The translations under genes and the position numbers were made by a program. Positions 24,923 to 33,118 of a stretch of 37,110 nt of DNA are shown in pieces. Within the stretch, counting starts at the first letter, position 1. Every line of letters begins with the position of its first letter. The stretch lies in NCBI RefSeq assembly GCF_004340685.1, contig NZ_SLUN01000048.1:1-37110 (forward strand), given 5' to 3'. The stretch is from Hydrogenispora ethanolica (GTDB lineage: Bacteria; Bacillota; UBA4882; UBA8346). The notes beneath the pieces were generated by a model. It ran no database searches, was not told where the DNA came from, and saw nothing but the letters and a program-made list of their open reading frames with translations.

Positions 24923-26200
24923 TTACGGTTTGGAAATGGTTCGCAATAAAGCGTCCCGGCTGATCATACCCTGAAATTGGCCGGCGTCGTTGACCACCGG
25001 CAGCCGCTTCAATCCTTGCTCGGCCATGAATTGCACCGCGGTGTCCACTGTATCCCGTTCCCGCACCCATAGGACCTGGCGGTTCATCAGATCCCCGGCG
25101 GTCCGGGCGTTCATCCGCTCGACAACCTCTTTGAGCTGTCGCCGCTTCGCCAGGGCTGACCGGGGGTGGATAAAGAACTCTTTCGCTGTTTCCACGGTTC
25201 CGTCTCGCACCGGCAGCAGATCGGTGTCGGAAATGATTCCCAGCAGATGATTGGCATGGTCCACCACGGCCACCCGTTGGATCTCCTTCCGGTCGAACAG
25301 GTCCACCACTTCGGAGAGGGGCGTCTCGGGATATACCGCCTCCCGGTCCCTCTGTCCGACCTGTTTAATCTGTTTGAGGTTTTGGACCGTGATGTGCTGG
25401 TGTTGCAAGGTCTTCCAACGTAATACCTGCTGGTCAATGACGCGCAGGATATCAATCCGGGCGATCACCCCCGCCAGCCGGCCTTGCTCATCCACCACCG
25501 GCAGCCTTTTCAAACGGTGCTTCAGCATCAGGTCGATCGCTTCGTGAAGCTGCTGGGATTCCCGGACCGTCACCGCCGGACTGGTCATGATCTCGGCGGC
25601 GGTATAGATCGGCAACTGATTCAGAAACTTCTCGATCTTCGCCGGCTCGAGCCGGGCCAGGAGTCCCAGCCGCAAAGGCAGATGCGGGTGGTCCGAGAGA
25701 TTCTCCTGGGTGATCATGCCTAGGACCCGCCGTTCCTCATCCACGACCGGGATACTCTTGAGCGAGGCGGCCAGCATCCGCCGGACCACTTCATCCAGGG
25801 GCAAACCCGGCGGGACCGTGGCTACTTTGCCGGTCATGACCTCCCGGACCGTCACTTGATTGGGGATGAGCTGTTCATCCGCACGATAATGGTAGACTGC
25901 CAGCTTCTCGACGGCTACAATCCCGTCCTGTACCATAGCGGCGACATTTCGCAGCACCACCTTTAACCACCGGACAGGCAGGATGATCTCGATCTTGACG
26001 GGCAGATTGAAATTATACTTTAGGAGCGTCTGAATGGCGATCTCTCCGGTCTCGTAATAGCCTTCGTTTCCTTTGACGACGATGCAACGGAGCGGAATCT
26101 TCAATCCCCGCAGATACTCGACTACCGCCTGACCGAGCGGCTTCCCCTGCCAATGGGCGTTCTCATTGGTAAAAACCTTTATGATCCGGTATCGCTGCAT
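24923..26200 (-). CDS. DUF190 plus four CBS domains, copy 1
   Basis: A 425-residue protein. Residues about 1-105 are a DUF190 domain (R-Y-R-I-I-K-V-F-T-N-E, W-Q-G-K-P-L, K-G-N-E-G-Y-Y). Four CBS modules follow at about 115-170, 205-260, 280-345 and 370-425, with repeated L-K-x-x-P-V-V-D/N and G-x-I-x-x-x-D/E-x-L patterns. CBS pairs bind adenosine nucleotides and act as energy or ligand sensors; DUF190 has a PII-like fold and often neighbours CrcB fluoride channels. No crcB is nearby. GCGAGGTG precedes the ATG. It is a paralogue of the gene at 26575 with the same length and layout. Confidence 0.88.
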   Translation of the reverse strand: MQRYRIIKVFTNENAHWQGKPLGQAVVEYLRGLKIPLRCIVVKGNEGYYETGEIAIQTLLKYNFNLPVKIEIILPVRWLKVVLRNVAAMVQDGIVAVEKLAVYHYRADEQLIPNQVTVREVMTGKVATVPPGLPLDEVVRRMLAASLKSIPVVDEERRVLGMITQENLSDHPHLPLRLGLLARLEPAKIEKFLNQLPIYTAAEIMTSPAVTVRESQQLHEAIDLMLKHRLKRLPVVDEQGRLAGVIARIDILRVIDQQVLRWKTLQHQHITVQNLKQIKQVGQRDREAVYPETPLSEVVDLFDRKEIQRVAVVDHANHLLGIISDTDLLPVRDGTVETAKEFFIHPRSALAKRRQLKEVVERMNARTAGDLMNRQVLWVRERDTVDTAVQFMAEQGLKRLPVVNDAGQFQGMISRDALLRTISKP

Positions 26201-26432
26201 AGTTCACCTCGCTCCGAATTTTTAGGGACGACCCGTGCATCCGTTGACGGATCGCTTGCTCGAGTCGCGGATCCATAAACCCCGTTGCAATAATGACGCG
26301 ATCCGCAATTCGTCCTAATTATTCAATATGATTCATGGCTTGCAACTATTACGGAAATTCACCGCTTCCGCCCGGCGTCGAAAACAAAAAATCATGCCGC
26401 GAAGCCTACCGTGAGAATGAAATAAATTTCTT

Positions 26433-26468
26433 CAAAAAAAAATTTGCATTCCTCAAGCGAATGCAAAT
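26433..26468 (-). terminator. Strong terminator after the second DUF190-CBS gene
   Basis: On the minus strand ATTTGCATTC (26468-26459) pairs with GAATGCAAAT (26451-26442) and is followed by a long T-run. It lies in a 374-nt gap between the two CBS genes, in which I see no other feature. Confidence 0.85.
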
Positions 26469-26574
26469 CGCAACAAAGCGGAGAATTTATCTCATCCTAC
26501 TCCAGCGGTAATCAGTTGAATGAAATCCCTTCAGTCCTCCATCATGGCCAGTTCGGACCCTTATCATTCCTCAT

Positions 26575-27852
26575 TCAGTTGGTGATGGCCCGCAACAGCG
26601 CTTCCCGGCTGATCAGTCCTTGAAAACGTCCGGCGGAATCGACCACCGGCAACCGTTTGAGGTTTTTCTCGGTCATCAGCCGGATCGCTTCCTCCACGGA
26701 ACGGTTTTCCTCCACCGTGACCAGATGGCGGGTCATCACTTCGGAGGCGGTTTTCGCATCCATCTTTTCGAGATAGCCTTGGAATTGGGCGCCTTTGAAA
26801 CGATTGTGGTGGATGAAAAAGTCTTCGAATTCTTGATCGCCCAGACTCTTGAGGACCGGCAGCAGATCGTAATCGGAGATCAGTCCCACCAGCCGGTCGT
26901 CCGCGTCGACCACCGCCACGCGTTGGATGTGTTTGCTATAGATCAGCTCGGCCACCTCGTATACAGGCGTCTCGGGCCGCACGGTCTCAAACTCCCGGTT
27001 GCGGATGGCTTTCACTTTGATGCCTGTATAGCCTTGGAACAGATGAAAGGCGGGATCCACGCCGGAGCGGGCTGTCTGTTGATTGATCGCCCGCAGGATA
27101 TCAATGCGCGAGACCATTCCCACCAGAATGTTGGCCGAATTGACCACGGGCAAACGTTTCAGCCTGTGTTTCAGCATTAGCTTAATGGCATCCAGAATAT
27201 GCTGCTCCTGATTCACCGTCACCACCGGCGTGGACATCACCTCGGCGGCGCTGAATAACGGGAGATGATTCAAGTACTCCTCGATCTTGGCCGGTTCCAG
27301 ACGGGCCAGGAGGCCCAAGCGCAACGGCAGGTGAGGCGGGCCCGAGAGGTTTTCCTGGGTAATGATTCCGAGGACCCGGCGTTCGGCATCCACGACCGGA
27401 ACGCTCTTGTGCGCGGTCGCCAACATCTTGCGGATCACTTCATCGACCGGCGTTCCCGGCTCGACCGTATCCACTTGGGTGGTCATCAGTTCGGCGATCT
27501 TGAGGTGCTGCGGGATCAGCCGTTCGGTGGAACGGTGCGCATGGAGCTTGATCTTTTCCACGATCACCATGCCGTCCCCGACCATCTCGGTAACGCCGGC
27601 GACGACTGATTTCACGACTTCCGCGGGTACGATAATCTCGATCTTCAAGGGCAGATTAAATGAGAACTGCCGCACCGGCTGGTCGGCGACGTCGCCGCTC
27701 TCGAAATATCCGGCCATTCCCTTGGAGACAAAACACCGCCCCGCAATGTTTCGGTCCTTCAAGAAATCAATCACCGCTTGCCAGACGGGTTTATCCTGCC
27801 AAATCACATCTTCGCTGGTGTAAACCTTAATTAACCGGTATTTGGCTAACAT
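26575..27852 (-). CDS. DUF190 plus four CBS domains, copy 2
   Basis: A 425-residue paralogue of the gene at 24923. DUF190 covers about 1-105 (Y-R-L-I-K-V-Y-T-S-E, W-Q-D-K-P-V, K-G-M-A-G-Y), followed by four CBS modules in the same positions. The stretch N-L-S-x-x-P-H-L-P-L-R-L-G-L-L-A-R-L-E-P-A-K-I is nearly identical in both, placing a specific conserved linker between CBS 1 and 2. ATG 27852 is chosen over GTG 27861 because GGGGTG lies 6 nt before it and the resulting length equals the paralogue. A strong terminator follows. The sensed ligand and partner are unknown. Confidence 0.88.
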   Translation of the reverse strand: MLAKYRLIKVYTSEDVIWQDKPVWQAVIDFLKDRNIAGRCFVSKGMAGYFESGDVADQPVRQFSFNLPLKIEIIVPAEVVKSVVAGVTEMVGDGMVIVEKIKLHAHRSTERLIPQHLKIAELMTTQVDTVEPGTPVDEVIRKMLATAHKSVPVVDAERRVLGIITQENLSGPPHLPLRLGLLARLEPAKIEEYLNHLPLFSAAEVMSTPVVTVNQEQHILDAIKLMLKHRLKRLPVVNSANILVGMVSRIDILRAINQQTARSGVDPAFHLFQGYTGIKVKAIRNREFETVRPETPVYEVAELIYSKHIQRVAVVDADDRLVGLISDYDLLPVLKSLGDQEFEDFFIHHNRFKGAQFQGYLEKMDAKTASEVMTRHLVTVEENRSVEEAIRLMTEKNLKRLPVVDSAGRFQGLISREALLRAITN

Positions 27853-27923
27853 CGATTTCACCCCGCAATCCGTATGATTCTTCTAATTTGATTATACATC
27901 ATCCGAATCGGCTTGTAAAAAGG

Positions 27924-29162
27924 TTATGTCTCCACTCCCGACAGTAACCGCTTCTCGCCGGAGATGGATTGCAGCGGCTCGATATTCTGGGTCACTTCCA
28001 ATACCCCTATAAACTCGCCGTTCTCGTCCCGCACCGCAAAATAGCGGATATACACCAAGCTATCGCCCATCCGGATCCAGAAATCTTCATGCTCTTTCTC
28101 GCCGCTCCTCAGATCGGCCACCAGCTTTTCGACCACCTGGACGCTGGCGGGAGGATGACAGTTTTGCACCGTTCGGCCGATCACCGCCCGGGTTCGCGGA
28201 AAAATCCGCTCCTCCGCCTGATTAAAATATTTCACGACGCCATCGCGGTCAACGAACGTAATATCCACCGGCAGCCGGTTGAAGATCGCCTTCACCTCGG
28301 CCGGACTGAGGATGCCGGTCCCCAGATTCAGATAACCGCCTCGGACCGGTTGTTCCCCGGCGCCGGCCTCTTTGGCCTCCAGATTGATCCGGACCGGGTG
28401 CCACTCTCCCTGGGGTTCGACCAGGCTGTAGCCGATGGCGTCGCTTTCCGCCGCGATCGTCCGCCATTCATCCTCGGTCAAGGTATCGAGCGCCATGGGG
28501 AACAGGATTTGCTCCTCTTTGAAGATCATCTCCGCCACCTTGGTGAGGGTCTCTTCGGCCTGTTGAACCACATGCTCCCGGTCGGGCTGTTCGGAACGGA
28601 GCAGTTCCCGGGTCCGTTTAATCATCCCCCGGATCTCATCGTCCACGCCCCACATAACCTTGGGCGGAGCGGTTATTCCATACTTTTCAAGGAACGGAAA
28701 TAGCAGGTTTTCCTTGCGGCTATAATGCTTCTCGATATCCAGCAGCAGGTTGAAATCGCTCAGCAGCCGCATTCCTGCCTCCCGGCCGTCCTCCTTCCGG
28801 TACTCCTCTAGATGGGGCCGGATGTTTTCAGCGACCAGCCGCTCCAACGCCCGGTTCTCCAGCGTGAAAGTGTGCAGCGGATGCCCGGGAATCTTATCGG
28901 GTTGCGCCGGCGCATGAATCTCCGCGATGGAACCCTTGAAAACCGCGGCGTGAACGTCGCAGAGCCGCTGGATCTCCTCCACCGGCATTCCTTCCGCCAT
29001 CAAGGCCTGCTCCATCTCGGAGATCTCCGTCGCCGATACGCCCTGAATCAGTTCGGCGAACTTCTCCTTCACCTCGGCGGCGCTCTTTCCCCGGTGCAAC
29101 TCCTTGATGATTTCCTTCAGCGCTTGTTGCCGGTATTCGCGATTATTAATTACCTCACTCAT
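27924..29162 (-). CDS. DUF438-hemerythrin-PAS protein
   Basis: A 412-residue protein with three parts. DUF438 spans about 10-80 (V-K-x-K-F-A-E-L-I, I-x-E-M-E-Q-A-L-M). A hemerythrin-like bundle spans about 93-245, with H94, H97, H146, E151 and E217/E218 in H-P-L-H-T-F, H-Y-S-R-K-E-N-L-L-F-P and E-E-Q-I-L-F-P. A PAS domain spans about 285-400 (I-T-F-V-D-R-D-G-V-V-K-Y-F-N). Such proteins are thought to sense oxygen, nitric oxide or redox state in anaerobes. No output domain is attached. GAGGGAGCG precedes the ATG. It lies 19 nt after the next membrane-protein gene's stop and is probably co-transcribed with it. Confidence 0.9.
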   Translation of the reverse strand: MSEVINNREYRQQALKEIIKELHRGKSAAEVKEKFAELIQGVSATEISEMEQALMAEGMPVEEIQRLCDVHAAVFKGSIAEIHAPAQPDKIPGHPLHTFTLENRALERLVAENIRPHLEEYRKEDGREAGMRLLSDFNLLLDIEKHYSRKENLLFPFLEKYGITAPPKVMWGVDDEIRGMIKRTRELLRSEQPDREHVVQQAEETLTKVAEMIFKEEQILFPMALDTLTEDEWRTIAAESDAIGYSLVEPQGEWHPVRINLEAKEAGAGEQPVRGGYLNLGTGILSPAEVKAIFNRLPVDITFVDRDGVVKYFNQAEERIFPRTRAVIGRTVQNCHPPASVQVVEKLVADLRSGEKEHEDFWIRMGDSLVYIRYFAVRDENGEFIGVLEVTQNIEPLQSISGEKRLLSGVET

Positions 29163-29181
29163 CGTTTCGCTCCCTCGCTTC

Positions 29182-29613
29182 CTATTTCAGCCAGCCGCGC
29201 TTGAGGCTGAATAGCCAGTAGACGGCGACGGCACCCCAAATCTGATGATTAATGAAGGAATGGTAAACCTCCAACGAATTCCCGAACCAATGGCCGCTGG
29301 CGATCAGGCAGACGAAGACCCATGTCCCCAAGCTGTAAGCGATTCCCTTCATCCAAAAGTAGCCGGGCCCGAGCAGGCGCATAAAGTACACCAAACCGAC
29401 TCCAAAGGCGCCGGACATTACGAGGTCCAAGAAAGCGCCGATAATCCATTGGTGCAGGTTGATCGGCCATTCCGGAGAAAAGAAGACCTTGATCAGCATC
29501 CGCCAACAGTGATATCCGGAAAAACGCCAATGGAACAGGAGAAAGTCAATTGCGGTTTTGGGCAGGTCCGCGCCCAATCCTATCATGGTCCCGACGATGA
29601 ACGGTTCATCCAC
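29182..29613 (-). CDS. Small integral membrane protein, unassigned
   Basis: A 143-residue protein with about four hydrophobic helices (G-T-M-I-G-L-G-A, I-I-G-A-F-L-D-L-V-M-S-G-A-F-G-V-G-L-V-Y-F, I-A-Y-S-L-G-T-W-V-F-V-C-L-I-A, I-W-G-A-V-A-V-Y-W-L-F). It resembles unnamed Firmicutes membrane proteins, but I do not recognise a named family. GTG 29613 is preferred because AAAGGA lies 8 nt before it; ATG 29688 would add 25 residues but has no SD. It lies just upstream of the DUF438 gene on the same strand, so the two may form an operon. Confidence 0.65.
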   Translation of the reverse strand: MDEPFIVGTMIGLGADLPKTAIDFLLFHWRFSGYHCWRMLIKVFFSPEWPINLHQWIIGAFLDLVMSGAFGVGLVYFMRLLGPGYFWMKGIAYSLGTWVFVCLIASGHWFGNSLEVYHSFINHQIWGAVAVYWLFSLKRGWLK

Positions 29614-29695
29614 GACGAAGGTCCTTTCGCCATTTATCAAGTGACATTTCCATTGACGACGCCCGAAGATCTGCGCGATTCCTTCCATCCGAATT

Positions 29696-29824
29696 CTATG
29701 AGATGAAAAAAGCGAAAAGCCGGCTCCGAACGGCCAAATGATTGAACTTTTTCATGGTATCCATCGCGAACCACAGGTCACGATTCATCCACGTCTTCAA
29801 AGGATTGGGACATCGACTCATCAT
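29696..29824 (-). CDS. Possible 42-residue basic peptide
   Basis: ATG-ATG at 29824/29821 follows AAGGAAA at reasonable spacing and opens a 42-residue frame rich in Arg/Lys, Phe and Met, ending F-A-F-F-I-S. It has no homology I recognise. It lies in the otherwise empty 354-nt gap between the membrane protein gene and DUF1294. It may be a real small gene or chance. Confidence 0.25.
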   Translation of the reverse strand: MMSRCPNPLKTWMNRDLWFAMDTMKKFNHLAVRSRLFAFFIS

Positions 29825-29895
29825 AACGTAGCTTTCCTTGACGGTGGGCGAATTATTCCGTCCCGGCCGGAGATCCGGGCGGAATCGTATAAAAG

Positions 29896-29926
29896 AAAAG
29901 GACCGAGCCATTGACTCCGTCCTTTT
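29896..29926 (-). terminator. Terminator after the DUF1294 gene
   Basis: AAAAGGACCGAG (29896-29907) and CTCCGTCCTTTT (29915-29926) pair with one mismatch around a 7-nt loop. A T-run is present on both strands. It lies 40 nt after the DUF1294 stop. Confidence 0.65.
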
Positions 29927-29967
29927 GTATCCTCATATCCTAATCCGATGGTTCGCCGGACCCGCGC

Positions 29968-30249
29968 TCATCCCCTGCGGAACCACCAAATCACCAGCAG
30001 CGCCTGGGCCAGAAGGATGGCCGGCAAGCCCCACATAAAACTAGGGTGCCTGGTCTTATGCCGAAATAACAGGCAACCGCCGTAGACGCCGATGGCACCG
30101 CCCACGGCAGCCAGCAGAAAAAAAGTCCTTTCGGGGATCCGCCACCGGCCGCGGCGGGCTTTGGATTTGTCGAGCGCCGTGAGGAAAAAACCGGCCAAGT
30201 TGAGCAACGCCAGCATTGCCAGTCCAGTTTCGCCGGAAATCGCTGCCAT
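29968..30249 (-). CDS. DUF1294 membrane protein
   Basis: A 93-residue protein with DUF1294 features: L-N-L-A-G-F-F-L-T-A-L-D-K near 16-28, R-I-P-E-R near 37-41, L-L-A-A-V-G-G-A-I-G-V-Y-G-G near 45-58, and R-H-K-T-R-H-P-S-F near 63-71. It has two to three membrane helices. The function is unknown. A GGGGGTTG site precedes ATG 30249, and the gene appears monocistronic with its own terminator. Confidence 0.88.
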   Translation of the reverse strand: MAAISGETGLAMLALLNLAGFFLTALDKSKARRGRWRIPERTFFLLAAVGGAIGVYGGCLLFRHKTRHPSFMWGLPAILLAQALLVIWWFRRG

Positions 30250-30411
30250 GAAACAACCCCCTCATTGAATCATCCGTCCCGAAGCCGCCAGCCGGCGGCC
30301 GCCGGTTTCTTGAGCAAATTAAATCAAGTATTCATTCGAACCGGAGGAGGCGATCTCCTGCCGATTCTAAAAACAAAAAGACGGCCGGAAGCCGCGGAAC
30401 CGCACTTATCG

Positions 30412-30444
30412 CTGCTTTTTGGGAATTTTCCACCCAAAAAGCAG
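30412..30444 (+). repeat. 12-bp hairpin in the leader of udk
   Basis: CTGCTTTTTGGG (30412-30423) pairs perfectly with CCCAAAAAGCAG (30433-30444) around a 9-nt loop. A second weaker stem (CGAAACA with TGTTTCG, about 30465-30500) follows. Together they fill most of the 359-nt gap before udk, where no gene is seen. They may form a structured 5' leader. Confidence 0.5.
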
Positions 30445-30608
30445 GTAAAAAAGGAAGAAATCGCGAAACAAAGATTCCGGAAGCCGGCGTTGTTTCGTTA
30501 GGGAATCGCTGCTGCTCCGGCGGAAAACGTCGCTGTGCTTCCATCACTCATTGGGATTTGGGAATTTTGCCGCGGCAGCAATCATCAAAAAACAAGAGGT
30601 ATTTATCC

Positions 30609-31238
30609 ATGCTGATCATCGGAATCGCCGGCGGAACCGGTTCCGGCAAATCCACCGTCGCCAAGGCTCTCGAAACAGAACTCGGCGCCGCCAATGTCGT
30701 CCTAATCTCGCAGGACTCGTATTACGTCGATAAATCGTATCTGCCTTTTGCGGAACGGGCGCGCCAGAACTATGATCATCCGGACTCGTTTGAGGATCAG
30801 TTATTACTGAACCATCTCAACCTGCTCCGGAAAGGCCAGCCGGTGGCGGTGCCGGTGTACGACTATACGCAGCATGTCCGGTCCAAACAGACGGTTGCCG
30901 TCAGTCCCAAACCGGTGGTGGTGGTCGAAGGCATTTTGATCCTGACCGATCCGGAACTGCGAAAGGCCTTCGACATCAAGGCCTATGTCGATACCGACGC
31001 CGACACCCGGGTGCTGCGGCGGATCGTGCGGGACATTCAGGAACGGGGAAGAAGCCTGGAATCCGTCTGTGAGCAATATCTGAATACGGTCAAGCCGATG
31101 CATGAAGCGTTCGTGGAACCGTCGAAACGGTATGCCGACATTATTATCCCGGAGGGCGGACATAATACGGTCGCCCTCAGCCTGTTGGTCTCGCGGATCG
31201 AGCGCTATCTGCACAGCATCAACGGGAATTGCGGTTAA
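30609..31238 (+). CDS. udk: Uridine kinase
   Basis: A 209-residue uridine-cytidine kinase. P-loop G-G-T-G-S-G-K-S-T is at 8-16, the catalytic Asp is D36 in S-Q-D-S-Y-Y, N-Y-D-H-P-D-S-F is at 54-61, and V-V-E-G-I-L-I is near 103-109. R-R-I-V-R-D-I-Q-E-R-G-R-S near 137-149 is also typical of the lid. It phosphorylates uridine and cytidine for pyrimidine salvage, which fits the nucleoside-type importer elsewhere in the window. AAGAGGT precedes the ATG. An hsp20 gene follows after 65 nt without a terminator. Confidence 0.95.
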   Translation: MLIIGIAGGTGSGKSTVAKALETELGAANVVLISQDSYYVDKSYLPFAERARQNYDHPDSFEDQLLLNHLNLLRKGQPVAVPVYDYTQHVRSKQTVAVSPKPVVVVEGILILTDPELRKAFDIKAYVDTDADTRVLRRIVRDIQERGRSLESVCEQYLNTVKPMHEAFVEPSKRYADIIIPEGGHNTVALSLLVSRIERYLHSINGNCG

Positions 31239-31303
31239 AATAGTCCAAAAGCCCGGTTATGATCCATTGGTCACCGACTATTATAGATATAGGGGGTGAT
31301 TTG

Positions 31304-31726
31304 ATGGTTTTTCAGTTCCCCGGGCCTCGAACTCAACAACCTCCGCTCATCCAGGCTTTCCGGATGGTACTGTCCGAGCTGCGTCAAGCATTGTTGAATC
31401 CGGGCCGGCTCAGTTTCGTTCCGGACATTCAATTGGAAGACCAAGGCGACCAGTATGTATTAACAGCCGATCTGCCCGGATGGAATGAAGACGAAATCGA
31501 AGTGAAAGTGCACGGCAACCGGCTGTCCATCAAAGGGGTCCATCAAGAGCGGACTACGCTGCAGCAAAGAGTTTATTGGCAACAAGTCCGGCAGTATCGT
31601 TCCTTTGAACGCCATTTTATCTTAAGCGGAGAGGTTCAACCGGAGGCGGTTACCAGTAGTTTGGAGAGTGGAACATACCGGCTGGCGATTCCCAAAGCAA
31701 AGCTCAACCGTTATGAGCGGGAGTAA
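31304..31726 (+). CDS. Hsp20/alpha-crystallin small heat-shock protein
   Basis: A 140-residue Hsp20. The alpha-crystallin domain spans about 38-135, with P-D-I-Q-L-E-D, Y-V-L-T-A-D-L-P-G, I-E-V-K-V-H-G-N-R-L-S-I-K-G, R-S-F-E-R-H-F and G-T-Y-R-L-A-I-P-K-A. It is an ATP-independent holdase that binds unfolding proteins. ATG 31304 is chosen because GGGGGTGAT precedes it; upstream in-frame codons lack such a site. A strong terminator follows at 31760. Confidence 0.94.
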   Translation: MVFQFPGPRTQQPPLIQAFRMVLSELRQALLNPGRLSFVPDIQLEDQGDQYVLTADLPGWNEDEIEVKVHGNRLSIKGVHQERTTLQQRVYWQQVRQYRSFERHFILSGEVQPEAVTSSLESGTYRLAIPKAKLNRYERE

Positions 31727-31759
31727 GCGCTTTGGAGTTCCGAATCCTTCGTAAAACCG

Positions 31760-31790
31760 GAGAGGCGGCATAAAACCGCCTCTCTGCTTT
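31760..31790 (+). terminator. Terminator between convergent hsp20 and MFS genes
   Basis: GAGAGGCGG (31760-31768) pairs with CCGCCTCTC (31776-31784) around a 7-nt loop; TGCTTT follows. The convergent arrangement means it may serve both genes. Confidence 0.75.
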
Positions 31791-31839
31791 ATCATTCCCG
31801 GATTTCCCGGCATCCGTCCCCTGCACTTCCTCAACCGAT

Positions 31840-33102
31840 TTATCCCCAAGCCGCCGGACCGCGCCGCGAAACTCTTTGCCGGTAGCCGAGGTAGACGAGG
31901 AGGCAGGATAGAACGCCCACCGCGCCACAGAACAGCATTCCCATGCTGATGCCCGCGTTTTCGGCGACTTTTCCCGCCAACAGGCTGCCAATGGGGGTGA
32001 CTCCCCCGAATACCAGAGAGTACAGGCCCATGACCCGGCCGCGCATGGAATCGTCGGAATTCAATTGCAGCAGCGTATTGGCTGAAGCGGTGAAACTGAT
32101 CATGCAGTAACCGATGAGCAGCAGAATGAGCGCGGCCAGCCAATACCGGTTCACGAAGCCGAGCAGGATGAGTAATACGGACATTCCGGCGGCGCCGCCC
32201 CCCAATACGCGCGGATTAGGTCCGGACCTGCTCCGGGTGGCCAGCGTCAACGCGCCGCCCAGGGAACCGACTCCCATGGCCGTCATCAATAGTCCGTAGC
32301 CTAAGGCGGCCTGCTTCAAGTTTTCTTTGGCGAACAGCGGGACGAAAATATTGAAATTGATCACAAAGAGGCTGATCAGCGCCAACAGCAATAACGTCCA
32401 ATAAAGCTTCGGCTCGGTCAAAATATAACGTAACCCGGCCCGGGTATCCTCCAGGATATCGCGGAACGATTGGCGCCGGGCGCTGGCGACGGACGGCCGG
32501 ACATCGATTAACCAGATGCCAAAGAGCACCGCCACAAAACTCAGGGCATTCAGATAAAAGCAAGCGGCGATCCCGACCAAACCGATCAGGAAGCCCGCGA
32601 CCGCCGGGCCGACGATCCGGGCCAGGTTGAAGATGGTCGAGTTCAAGGCGATGGCATTCATCAGATCTTCTTTCCCCACCAGCTCCACGAAGAAGGATTG
32701 GCGCGTCGGCATATCGATGGTGTTAACCGCTCCCAAGAACCCGGCCAGGATCAACACGTGCCAATATTGGATCACCTTCAGGTAGGTCAGGGTCGCCAGA
32801 ACGGCCGCCAGGATCATCAGGCTGAATTGAGTGGCCATCAACACCTTGCGTTTGGGCAGCCGGTCGGCGATGGCTCCCGCGAATAACGCAAAAAACATCA
32901 TCGGCGCGAACTGGATCGCCGAAACGACGCCCAGTTTAAACGGGGAATGGGTCAACTGCAGCACCAGCCAGTCCTGGCCGATATTCTGCATCCAGGTGCC
33001 GATCAATGAGATACACTGACCGGTCCAGAAAAGACGGAAATTACGATGGGACAGCGCCGGGAAGGCCCGCTGGAGCCGATATTGAATCGTGTGCACACTC
33101 AC
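31840..33102 (-). CDS. MFS transporter, drug-efflux-like
   Basis: A 420-residue major facilitator with about twelve membrane segments. It starts with F-R-L-F-W-T-G-Q-C-I-S-L-I-G-T-W-M-Q, a signature of the MFS_3 group (enterobactin exporter-like). The loop after helix 2, A-G-A-I-A-D-R-L-P-K-R-K-V, matches MFS motif A. P-T-R-Q-S-F is in the segment after helix 4. It likely exports a small hydrophobic or metal-chelating compound by proton antiport. GTG 33102 is preferred; AGGAGG lies 12 nt upstream. It lies 16 nt downstream of the acyltransferase gene and is probably in the same transcript. Confidence 0.9.
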   Translation of the reverse strand: MSVHTIQYRLQRAFPALSHRNFRLFWTGQCISLIGTWMQNIGQDWLVLQLTHSPFKLGVVSAIQFAPMMFFALFAGAIADRLPKRKVLMATQFSLMILAAVLATLTYLKVIQYWHVLILAGFLGAVNTIDMPTRQSFFVELVGKEDLMNAIALNSTIFNLARIVGPAVAGFLIGLVGIAACFYLNALSFVAVLFGIWLIDVRPSVASARRQSFRDILEDTRAGLRYILTEPKLYWTLLLLALISLFVINFNIFVPLFAKENLKQAALGYGLLMTAMGVGSLGGALTLATRSRSGPNPRVLGGGAAGMSVLLILLGFVNRYWLAALILLLIGYCMISFTASANTLLQLNSDDSMRGRVMGLYSLVFGGVTPIGSLLAGKVAENAGISMGMLFCGAVGVLSCLLVYLGYRQRVSRRGPAAWG

Positions 33103-33118
33103 CGTTTCTGGGAACCTC

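Noticed and set aside
24711-25070. N-terminal extension of SfsA to 351 residues
   Set aside because: The extension is low-complexity and lacks an SD, whereas ATG 24710 has GGGAGA upstream and matches the family start.
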